Shown here one piece after another: positions 8,557 to 15,091 of a stretch of DNA of 17,943 nucleotides. Numbering within the stretch: the stretch's first letter is position 1; each line of letters opens with the position of its first letter. The translations under genes were made by a program, and so were the position numbers. Under the pieces are notes generated by a model. The model saw nothing but the letters and a program-made list of their open reading frames with translations, had not been told where the DNA came from and did no database searches. Origin of the DNA: Opitutia bacterium (lineage in GTDB: Bacteria > Verrucomicrobiota > Verrucomicrobiia > Opitutales > Seribacteraceae); contig NZLE01000017.1 in NCBI GenBank assembly GCA_002692605.1, positions 52,706 through 70,648 on the forward strand, given 5' to 3'.

Positions 8557-8578
8557 TGAATTACACTAAAGTAATTCA
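8557..8578. promoter_or_regulatory. 22-bp inverted repeat, candidate operator of the ABC-DUF3299 operon
   Basis: TGAATTAC (8557-8564) and GTAATTCA (8571-8578) are perfect inverted 8-bp arms around a 6-bp spacer. The repeat ends 5 bp before the ATPase start codon. Read leftwards, TGTAAT lies within it and matches the -10 consensus at five of six positions, so a bound protein would block transcription. Such size and symmetry fit a dimeric repressor. Given the Zrg-like gene content, a Fur/Zur-family regulator is one possibility, but the sequence does not clearly match a known Zur box. Confidence 0.5.
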
Positions 8579-8821
8579 AGTGAGAAAAGGAGCAAGAAAA
8601 GAGCACGCGCTTCGTTCAGAATTCTTGGTCGCCACATGCTGTAAAATTCTCTCTTCAGTTTGTCTCTCGCCTGTTGAGTTGCTTGTAACCAAGGATTTGT
8701 CCGGACGGGTATGCTCGGTCATTTCTTCATCTTTTCAAGCTCTCTTAAGAATCAACGCACAGTTAAGGCTTGTTCTAATTTCTGTTCCTGATATGGGTTA
8801 TTTTGGTGGTTCGTTTCATTT
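8579..8821. other. Divergent intergenic region
   Basis: Roughly 240 bp between the palindrome and the Nudix gene. I see no convincing coding frame, tRNA or structured RNA. It must hold the promoter of the rightward Nudix gene; a TTGTTC at 8770-8775 followed by TATGGG at 8792-8797 is a weak promoter-like pair. A frame that is open here across part of the region encodes a low-complexity, Ser/Leu/Val-rich peptide without family features and was not called. Confidence 0.35.
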
Positions 8822-9214
8822 ATGGGAAATAATTGTGCATGCAAACTTGGAGTAATTCCGTACCGTAATTTAAAGTGCGGAAAGTTTGAGATACTTTTAG
8901 TCACCACCCTTGGAGGGAAATGGTCCCTGCCGAAAGGTAACCTGATCAAACGACTGGGTCCTACCCGAACCGCACAACTCGAAGCGTATGAAGAGGCAGG
9001 CATTTCCGGTAAAATCATTGATCAGCCCCTTTCATTCGAAAGGCAAAGTAAACAATTCACTTATTACCCTTTCAAGGTTCACAAGGTTTTTAAGGATTGG
9101 CCGGAGTCTTCTCTGAGAACGCGCCGGTGGATCTCGATGGACGAAGTAGGCAGTTACGTTAAAAGGAAGCCGATTCTCAAAATTTTGAAGACTGTGAACG
9201 AAAAACTTTTCTGA
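8822..9214 (+). CDS. Nudix-fold hydrolase-like protein with degenerate Nudix box
   Basis: A 130-residue, single-domain protein with the length and pattern of small Nudix proteins. GGKWSLPKGN leads into a box at residues 39-61. The metal-binding glutamates of the R-E-x-x-E-E part are kept (E54, E57 and E58 in LEAYEEAGI). The first box glutamate is replaced by L45, and the arginine before E54 by L53. The WSLPKG start and EAYEEAGISG end resemble the DIPP-like group, which acts on diphosphoinositol polyphosphates or dinucleoside polyphosphates. Activity may be retained because the glutamates that bind metal are present, but the substrate is unknown. It is transcribed divergently from the ABC operon and followed by a separate gene 42 bp later. 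Confidence 0.8.
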   Translation: MGNNCACKLGVIPYRNLKCGKFEILLVTTLGGKWSLPKGNLIKRLGPTRTAQLEAYEEAGISGKIIDQPLSFERQSKQFTYYPFKVHKVFKDWPESSLRTRRWISMDEVGSYVKRKPILKILKTVNEKLF

Positions 9215-9256
9215 GCTCTAACAGCCACACATATCTCTTAAAAGGTTCCGAATAAG

Positions 9257-10180
9257 ATGATGAAAGCGTTTGATCCGGCTGGAACCAAACATTTCAAAAC
9301 CCCGAAATACACCGGCGTTTTTCTATCCTTATTATCGATGTTCGTCCTTGCATCGATGCTAGTGGTTTGGAAGCAAATCCCCAAGGTCGAGAAAAGTCAA
9401 AAGTTAGAAGTAAGAGCCCTTTCATGCCTCCGGCAATGCATGGAATCCATCGGTTCCTCCTTTGAGGAGGAAATGAGCGTAGAAGTAAGTTTTTCCTATT
9501 TTCCAAATGAAGGCATGATACGGGAAACCCTTTCCGCTCAAAAGGAATTCGCGATTTCCGATTTGTCTGTTTTGCCCGAAAGTCAGTTTCTCGATGACCC
9601 TTCTTCGAGGGACCCATCCGCAGAACGAATTCCCGTTGCTTTCATACCTCAAAGTCACTCCGCGAATTCAACTACGGAGAGCGTTCTCTTATTCGCAAAA
9701 CTTAACGGGAACACGCAGAATCCTCAGTTAGCCCTACAATTTGCCCGTTACTTAGCGGCACCTAGCAGAGGACAGTTCGTTTTTGCGAAGAATGGCTTTG
9801 GCGGGGTCAATGGGGATTTATGGTCCGAAAGACCAAACCTTACGATTTTTATGAATCATGCTCACGACTTGCAATTTGCAAAGAGAATGGAAGACTTTGA
9901 AATGAGGGAAGGCGTAAGTCTCCAAAGAAACACTCTTTCCCCTGACAAAATGGAGGCTACCCTGAAAATTATCTCACAAAGTGATGCCCCCGAATTTTTA
10001 CCCGATTTGGTCTTTCTTGGCCAAGAAAGTCTTTGGATGCGAAACTTCAGCTATGTTTTGATGCCTACAAGCAGTACGAACCCCTCCGCGCCTCTGGTTT
10101 ACGCAGCGGAGGAAACTCCTTTTCCAAGCATTCGCAAGAGGCTTTTGACTTTTCTGTTTGATCGCAAAAAAGAGACCTAA
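9257..10180 (+). CDS. Membrane-anchored protein with ModA-like solute-binding modules
   Basis: The 307-residue product has one N-terminal membrane helix (about 19-39) and a periplasmic remainder. Residues about 50-195 read like a shortened type-2 solute-binding (ModA-like) module: LEVRALSCLRQCMESIGSSF, then SVEVSFSYFPNEGMI, then LALQFARYLAAPSRGQFVFAKNGF. At about 195 the pattern restarts with GDLWSERPNLTIFMNHAHDL, then FEMREGVSL and PDLVFL, suggesting a second, incomplete module. The ligand-binding glycine/serine-rich loops typical of ModA are not evident. No transporter permease or ATPase is adjacent, so this is not an ordinary uptake protein; sensing or scaffolding is conceivable. An AAAAGG 11 nt before the ATG is a distant Shine-Dalgarno candidate. 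The family call is by pattern and tentative. Confidence 0.55.
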   Translation: MMKAFDPAGTKHFKTPKYTGVFLSLLSMFVLASMLVVWKQIPKVEKSQKLEVRALSCLRQCMESIGSSFEEEMSVEVSFSYFPNEGMIRETLSAQKEFAISDLSVLPESQFLDDPSSRDPSAERIPVAFIPQSHSANSTTESVLLFAKLNGNTQNPQLALQFARYLAAPSRGQFVFAKNGFGGVNGDLWSERPNLTIFMNHAHDLQFAKRMEDFEMREGVSLQRNTLSPDKMEATLKIISQSDAPEFLPDLVFLGQESLWMRNFSYVLMPTSSTNPSAPLVYAAEETPFPSIRKRLLTFLFDRKKET

Positions 10181-10205
10181 GCAAGCACAGCATATTTGCT
10201 CTTTT
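10180..10205 (+). terminator. Weak terminator-like hairpin
   Basis: AGCAAG (10180-10185) can pair with TTTGCT (10195-10200), with one G-U pair and a 9-nt loop, followed by CTTTT. It overlaps the stop codon of the ModA-like gene and precedes the protease gene. The stem is short and the T run has only four bases, so it may only attenuate transcription. Confidence 0.28.
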
Positions 10206-10230
10206 GGATTTACGGTGTTTGAATTCGTAT

Positions 10231-11208
10231 ATGTCTTTTAGATTTTTCCTTCTTTTGCACGTCCAACTATGCTTGTTCTCCCAACTCCCGGGAGAAGTCT
10301 TGGAGAAGCAAGCTTGGGAAAAAACCTCACCGCAAAGTCTTGAAGATCTCAGAGAAATCCAATCGCAACTGCAATCTCTGCTGCCAGAAGCGGAGAAATC
10401 GGTCGTTTCCATCGAAACCGGTGATGGGGCTGGAAGTGGAGTCATCATTTCACCCGAAGGCTTGGTTCTAACTGCCGCTCACGTCATTGGCTCAACGGGG
10501 AAAAGAATGAAAGTTCGGTTGCATGACGGCAAAAGACTATCTGCGGTTTCCTTGGGAGGTTCCGAACTTTCCGATGCTGGAATGCTCCAAATAAAAGGCA
10601 GGAAGGATCTGCCCTTCGCTCCGATTTCCGCAAAGGACTTGTCTTCGGTTGGGGATTGGTGTTTTGCCCTTGGTCACCCGGGAGGTTTTGATAGCCGAAG
10701 AGGGGTTATCGTAAGACTGGGAAGGATCATCGGCAAGAAGGACGAAACCATGCAAACGGACAGTCGGCTATTGGGAGGAGACTCAGGTGGACCCCTTTTT
10801 GATTTTGAGGGTAAGGTTATCGCAATACATAGTCGGGTTTCAACTCAGCCGGATCAAAATTTCCATATTCCCATAGAATCCTTTCTTGCGAATTGGGACT
10901 TTTTTCGGGATCAATCCATCCTCACGCTTGAATCATTGGCCGAGGGAGGTTTCCTCGGAATTTCCTGTCAAGAATCGGCCAGAGGGTTACTTGTTATTGG
11001 AGTGCTCGAAGGCACTCCTGCCGAAAAGGCCGGCATACATGCTGGCGACCTTCTCACTCAAATGGATGGGAAGTTTTTATCCACTCGCGAAAACCTGACC
11101 ATTTCAGTTTCTCAAAAGAAACCGGGTGAGCTCGTCCGTCTCACTTATGAAAGAGATGGGAATCTTCTTTCGTCGGAAATAAAATTGGGCAGAAGGTCCG
11201 AGGAATGA
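10231..11208 (+). CDS. HtrA-like serine endopeptidase with C-terminal PDZ domain, exported
   Basis: I chose the ATG at 10231 (325 residues), which begins a clean signal peptide (MSFRFFLLLHVQLCLFSQ). A TTG at 10204 would add nine residues without improving it. The trypsin-like S1C domain (about 40-220) has a complete triad: H84 in LTAAHV, D115 in LSDAGML and S185 in GGDSGGPL. A PDZ domain (about 228-320), with the core EGTPAEKAGIHAGDLLTQMDG, follows. Family members degrade or chaperone misfolded envelope proteins. The GDSGGP form is trypsin-like, whereas most DegP/HtrA proteins have GNSGGP. Its last four bases overlap the start of the next gene (ATGA), so translation is probably coupled and the two products may form a complex. 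Confidence 0.88.
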   Translation: MSFRFFLLLHVQLCLFSQLPGEVLEKQAWEKTSPQSLEDLREIQSQLQSLLPEAEKSVVSIETGDGAGSGVIISPEGLVLTAAHVIGSTGKRMKVRLHDGKRLSAVSLGGSELSDAGMLQIKGRKDLPFAPISAKDLSSVGDWCFALGHPGGFDSRRGVIVRLGRIIGKKDETMQTDSRLLGGDSGGPLFDFEGKVIAIHSRVSTQPDQNFHIPIESFLANWDFFRDQSILTLESLAEGGFLGISCQESARGLLVIGVLEGTPAEKAGIHAGDLLTQMDGKFLSTRENLTISVSQKKPGELVRLTYERDGNLLSSEIKLGRRSEE

Positions 11209-12212
11209 AGCGCTTTTCATGGATGGCTTCTCTTTTGTCTCTCCAAGTCTTCGCTTTGGAGGACGAAAATCAGTCGAGACTCCTAGGGTATGAACTGAGG
11301 CTCAACGGAAAATCCACGCAAAGAGCCTTTGCGGAAGCGAAGGAAGAGGCTCTTAGGACTACCGTTCGCTTGGAAAGAAATGGTAAGCTCATTGCCCTTG
11401 GACTTTTAGTCGACCCAAGCGGACTTGTTCTCACCAAGGCAAGTTCGTGCATTGGCGCTCGTGAAGCTTCACTCACCAATGGCGAAAGATATGCTCTTCG
11501 GATTCGCAAGCGTCATGAACCAACTGACTTGGCGCTTTACCAATTGATTGGTGAGGGCGATGAATTTCCTGCGGTTCGCTGGAGCAATCTCAGCAATTTG
11601 GAAAATGGTTCGTGGGTGCTCTCAGCATTTCATGAGCTCCAGGAAATTAGGGTTGGCGTAGCCAGTGGAAAAACCCGTCCCATTGAGCGGGAAGGAGGGG
11701 TGATGGGGGTGATTCTAGGATCTAGCTCAAAATCTCCCCAAGGTATAACGATTCGCGAAGTGGTTCCACAGGCCGCAGCCGATAAGGCAGGTTTGCTTTC
11801 AGGAGACCTAATTACTAAGGTTGATGGTCGGCGGGTTAAGACAAGTAACCATGTTGTTGACCTTGTGAATGACAAAGACCCCGGTGATGTTGTCGTATTA
11901 TCCATACTTCGAAAAGGCGACGATAGAGACTTTAGGATTACCCTCGGACACCGTTCGGTCACCTTCGATCTCTTCAATCGAAACATGCAGATGAGTGGAC
12001 CGGTTTCCAAACGCAAGGATAACTTCCCTCTGGTTTTTCAACACGATCTTCCTCTTGAGAGAGAGGCTATGGGCGGTCCGGTTTTTGACCTAAGTGGAAA
12101 ATGCCTTGGCATTAATATTGCTCGAGTCGACCGAGTTACGGTCTTTTCCCTGCCTTCCAAAATCGTTCGGGAACGCTTGGAAGATTTTCTCAGCGGATTG
12201 GATGCCCGATGA
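11205..12212 (+). CDS. HtrA-like pseudoprotease with a PDZ domain inserted in the protease fold
   Basis: The 335-residue product has a signal-like start (MKRFSWMASLLSLQVFAL). The N-terminal half follows the HtrA pattern but has S80 instead of the catalytic histidine (VLTKASSCIG versus VLTAAHV); D108 is kept in TDLALYQL. A full PDZ module (about 165-250, core EVVPQAAADKAGLLSGDLI) comes next. Only after it does the second half of the protease fold appear: FQHDLPLEREAMGGPVFDLSGKCLGINIA, where M289 replaces the catalytic serine. The Asp-to-Ser-position distance is 181 residues, against 70 in the upstream gene, which fits a domain insertion. It is very likely non-catalytic and may regulate or scaffold the upstream protease or bind peptides. 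The 3' end overlaps the opposing lipoprotein gene by 23 bp. Confidence 0.82.
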   Translation: MKRFSWMASLLSLQVFALEDENQSRLLGYELRLNGKSTQRAFAEAKEEALRTTVRLERNGKLIALGLLVDPSGLVLTKASSCIGAREASLTNGERYALRIRKRHEPTDLALYQLIGEGDEFPAVRWSNLSNLENGSWVLSAFHELQEIRVGVASGKTRPIEREGGVMGVILGSSSKSPQGITIREVVPQAAADKAGLLSGDLITKVDGRRVKTSNHVVDLVNDKDPGDVVVLSILRKGDDRDFRITLGHRSVTFDLFNRNMQMSGPVSKRKDNFPLVFQHDLPLEREAMGGPVFDLSGKCLGINIARVDRVTVFSLPSKIVRERLEDFLSGLDAR

Positions 12213-13182
12213 CCACACGAAATCCTATGTCATCCTTCATCGTGTAAGGCTCCGCGAAATCTCTCGCTGCAGACCGGCATTTCGTCCAATAGGTTCGAAA
12301 GCTTCCTCCACGCAAAACCCTATATTTTCCTTCCAATCTTCCTATGGGGTCGATTGATACTTCGCGTGAAAAAGGGTTCTCGTATTGCACGCCATACAAA
12401 TCATAGCACCATTCGCGAACGTTTCCATGCATGTGATAGAGATCCCATTTGTTCTTTGAGAAATCCTTGAAGGAGTAGCTCGACAGGTCGCTTCCATACA
12501 ACTTGGTTTGCCCGCTGGATCCGGATGATCTGGCAAAATTGGCATCATCCGCATTAAAGACGTTTTTGAATTCCGATTGATCTCCTTCGCTCATCATGAA
12601 GCCATGCACGCCATCGTTACCTGCCCTACAGGCATATTCCCATTCGGCTTCCGTGGGCAATCGACAAATGGTGTTTTCCGGAAGAATTTCCATAATTTGC
12701 ATCAGTCTGGTCAATTCTCTACAGTAAGCCATTGCCCGGGTATGGGAAACCTGCGTGACCGGTTCGGTGGGAGAACTTAGTTTTTCTACGTTTGACTTCC
12801 AAATCAGAGCCCACTCCGCATTCGAAACTTCAAACTTCCCAATGAAGTAATCATTACTCAATCGAACCGTGGTCAGTCTTTCCTCATCCTCATCATTGAG
12901 TGGATCTTCGTCGTTGGTATTCTTGACCGGAGGTCGCCCGGGTTCGTGGAAGGGGCTTCCCATCTTGAATTCTCCCGCTCGAATTAATTCGTAACCCAAG
13001 TCTTTGAGAAGCTTAACCTGCTTTTCGGAGAATTTCTTTTTATCTTCGATGGGCAACAAGTAGCTATCGTTGCCATCGCCGTAGGACTTGTTCCGCTCGA
13101 CCACATCGGTGCAAGAAGACAACAGGAGAAAAACCAAAGCGAAGCCTGTGATTCCTTTTTCTTTCATTCGGATTAATCTCAT
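12190..13182 (-). CDS. FGE-like (SUMF1-type) lipoprotein lacking catalytic cysteines
   Basis: A 330-residue lipoprotein: a signal segment ends in LLSSC (C24). An ATG at 13167 would give a shorter signal and the same lipobox. From about residue 65 it follows the formylglycine-generating-enzyme fold: LIRAGEFKMGSP, FIGKFEVSNAEWALI, CRLPTEAEWEYACRAG, HMHGNVREWCYDLYG and RVLRGGSFRTYWTKCRSAARD, ending with GFRVV. The two copper-binding cysteines of true FGE lie between GGS and the final RCAAR motif; here that stretch has none, and the only cysteine (C302) aligns with the non-catalytic one. It should therefore not mature sulfatases. It starts 7 bp after the kinase stop codon, so it belongs to the signalling operon, perhaps as a ligand-binding accessory on the outer membrane (inference). 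Confidence 0.85.
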   Translation of the reverse strand: MRLIRMKEKGITGFALVFLLLSSCTDVVERNKSYGDGNDSYLLPIEDKKKFSEKQVKLLKDLGYELIRAGEFKMGSPFHEPGRPPVKNTNDEDPLNDEDEERLTTVRLSNDYFIGKFEVSNAEWALIWKSNVEKLSSPTEPVTQVSHTRAMAYCRELTRLMQIMEILPENTICRLPTEAEWEYACRAGNDGVHGFMMSEGDQSEFKNVFNADDANFARSSGSSGQTKLYGSDLSSYSFKDFSKNKWDLYHMHGNVREWCYDLYGVQYENPFSREVSIDPIGRLEGKYRVLRGGSFRTYWTKCRSAARDFAEPYTMKDDIGFRVVIGHPIR

Positions 13183-13189
13183 TCTTTGG

Positions 13190-15067
13190 CTAGGTTGAGC
13201 CTTTCTGGTTCAAGAAAAGTTTTATGTAAAAGGTCGTACCCTCCCCCGGTCTACTATCAAACCAAATTTGGCCTCCATGGGACTTCACGATCACATTATG
13301 GGCAATGGCCAAGCCTTGCCCGGTACCGACTCCTACCTCTTTGGTGGTGAAAAAAGGTTCGAAAATTCGATCTTGGACTTTTTCCGGAATACCTCCCCCA
13401 TTGTCATTAATCATAACAACCACACAGTTCGCTTGGGGGTAGTGCTTGGTGGAGACTATAATCAAGCCTTTCTCATCTCCGGAGAATCGATCTCGTATGG
13501 CATGAGCGCCGTTAACGATCAGGTTAAGAACCACTTGGTTGATTTCACCGATATTGCAAGGCACCATCGGTAAAGCCTCATCCAAATTCAACTGTAGCTC
13601 CGCATGATATTTCCATTCATTGGTTGCCACCACCACGGTGGACCGAACGGCCTGATTAAGATCATTCGGTCTCTTTTCCGAAGCTGCGTCCCGGTAGGCA
13701 AAATTCTTCATCGACTTTACGATGGTGGTAATCCTGGAAATCCCTTCCGCAGCCTGGGTGGCGGCTTCCGGAGCATTTTCGGTAAGAAACGTAAGTTCCT
13801 TTTCGTCAGGAGCCTCTGCTTTTCCTTGAATTTGGGCGATAAAGCCATCCACGGCATCCTTGAGGAAAAGAATGTTATCATTGGCGAACTGGGAGGGTGA
13901 ATTAATTTCATGGGCGATTCCAGAAGCCAACTGTCCGATCGCCTCCATTTTCTGAGCATGAACAAGTTGAGTCTCCAGATCTCTTCTTTGCTTGATTTCT
14001 TCCTGCAATTGATTGGTTTTCTGCTGCAAGGATGCGGTTCTCGTCTTAACCGTCTCCTCCAACCCGATCACGAGTCCTTTGAGCCTGCTAGTCAAAGAAC
14101 GAATCTCGAAGGGTCCCGTTTCAACCATGGTGAAAGGCATATTCAAATCCAAGGAATTCGTCGCAGCTTGTTCGAGTTTTCGGATTGGGTTGGCCAAGGT
14201 CCTGTAGGTGCTTATCGAAATGAAGGCAATGATTGCCAAAAAGGCGAAAGCCAACAAACCCAAGATGATCATGCTACTGGTTTTTTCTCCCTCCAATTCT
14301 TCCACTTGGCTTTTCAAGTCAGACTCCTGAATGCGTTTCACTTGTTGGTTCACCGCTTCCATGGCATCAATCAATTGATTGAACAACTGGTATTTTTCCT
14401 TGAAATCCGTATTAACGCGAACGATTTCCGGGCGCATGATTGCAAAAAGGTTTCCAACGGCTGTATCTGAATTAATTTGGTTTTTGTTAAGGAAGTTTTC
14501 ACGCGACTTTATGATTAAGAGTCTTTTTTCCAAAAGGATTTTCTTTCGGTTTTCAGGAAAATTTGGGGCATACTTGTTAAGACGAGTGGCTTCTTCCGAA
14601 AATTTGCTTATGCCGGAGAAGGATACTTGGACACGGTTCAATGCCTTAAGTGACCCCTCCAAATCGAGAATCCTTTGCTTGAAGTGTCCTTCGGTAAGAT
14701 ATTCGACGAGATTCGAGCCATCCGACAAGCCAATCTCACTCACCGTATCATAATATTCTCGATCTTTGATGAAAGCATCGGCGTATTGATTGTAAGCCTC
14801 CTTGATCAAAGGCATTTCATCTCCGTACAAAGCTTCGTGGGCATTGAACTTGAGCGATTCCATTCTCAAAAAAAGCTCTTTGGTCGCACGTGTCAGGTTA
14901 TCGGAAAATTCGAAAATCCTTTCGTTCCTAAAGTCGATCAGGTTCTTGCTCAGAGCTTCACTACTTTTACTGTAATGATTAACGGTTAGAAATGCCATAA
15001 GGCTCAACAACAGGGCTCCTCCCAATCCAGAACTAACCAAAATGAGAAGATGGGTTCTTACCTTCAA
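13190..15067 (-). CDS. Membrane sensor histidine kinase
   Basis: The 625-residue kinase uses a TTG start at 15067, supported by GGAAGG 7 nt upstream (15075-15080), the best Shine-Dalgarno sequence in the window. Transmembrane helix 1 is at about 7-28, a mostly helical extracytoplasmic sensor of about 230 residues follows, and helix 2 is at about 264-286. Next come a HAMP-like linker, a coiled coil (about 335-375) and a dimerisation/phosphoacceptor domain with H386 in GIAHEINSPSQF. The ATPase domain has an N box (NQVVLNLIVNGAHAI), DNGGGIP, FEPFFTTK and GTGQGLAIAHN. There is no attached receiver domain. The response-regulator gene lies 24 bp upstream in the same operon and is the obvious partner. 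I could not assign the sensor domain to a family. Confidence 0.92.
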   Translation of the reverse strand: MKVRTHLLILVSSGLGGALLLSLMAFLTVNHYSKSSEALSKNLIDFRNERIFEFSDNLTRATKELFLRMESLKFNAHEALYGDEMPLIKEAYNQYADAFIKDREYYDTVSEIGLSDGSNLVEYLTEGHFKQRILDLEGSLKALNRVQVSFSGISKFSEEATRLNKYAPNFPENRKKILLEKRLLIIKSRENFLNKNQINSDTAVGNLFAIMRPEIVRVNTDFKEKYQLFNQLIDAMEAVNQQVKRIQESDLKSQVEELEGEKTSSMIILGLLAFAFLAIIAFISISTYRTLANPIRKLEQAATNSLDLNMPFTMVETGPFEIRSLTSRLKGLVIGLEETVKTRTASLQQKTNQLQEEIKQRRDLETQLVHAQKMEAIGQLASGIAHEINSPSQFANDNILFLKDAVDGFIAQIQGKAEAPDEKELTFLTENAPEAATQAAEGISRITTIVKSMKNFAYRDAASEKRPNDLNQAVRSTVVVATNEWKYHAELQLNLDEALPMVPCNIGEINQVVLNLIVNGAHAIRDRFSGDEKGLIIVSTKHYPQANCVVVMINDNGGGIPEKVQDRIFEPFFTTKEVGVGTGQGLAIAHNVIVKSHGGQIWFDSRPGEGTTFYIKLFLNQKGST

Positions 15068-15091
15068 TGAAAAGCCTTCCGATTCCTGGGC

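Noticed and set aside
8526..8855. A 109-codon rightward frame spanning the divergent intergenic region.
   Set aside because: It overlaps the ATPase start, the palindrome and the Nudix start in another frame, and its product is compositionally odd without family features.
10204..10230. A TTG start for the HtrA-like protease.
   Set aside because: It adds nine polar residues before an already good signal peptide and has no Shine-Dalgarno support; the ATG at 10231 fits better.
12190..13182. A genuine sulfatase-activating formylglycine-generating enzyme.
   Set aside because: The two copper-binding cysteines are absent and no sulfatase gene is in the window.
13910..14470. A 186-codon rightward frame opposite the histidine kinase, and a 195-codon leftward frame at 3801-4388 opposite the DUF1501 gene.
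   Set aside because: Both lie fully or mostly inside well-supported genes and have no recognisable features of their own.
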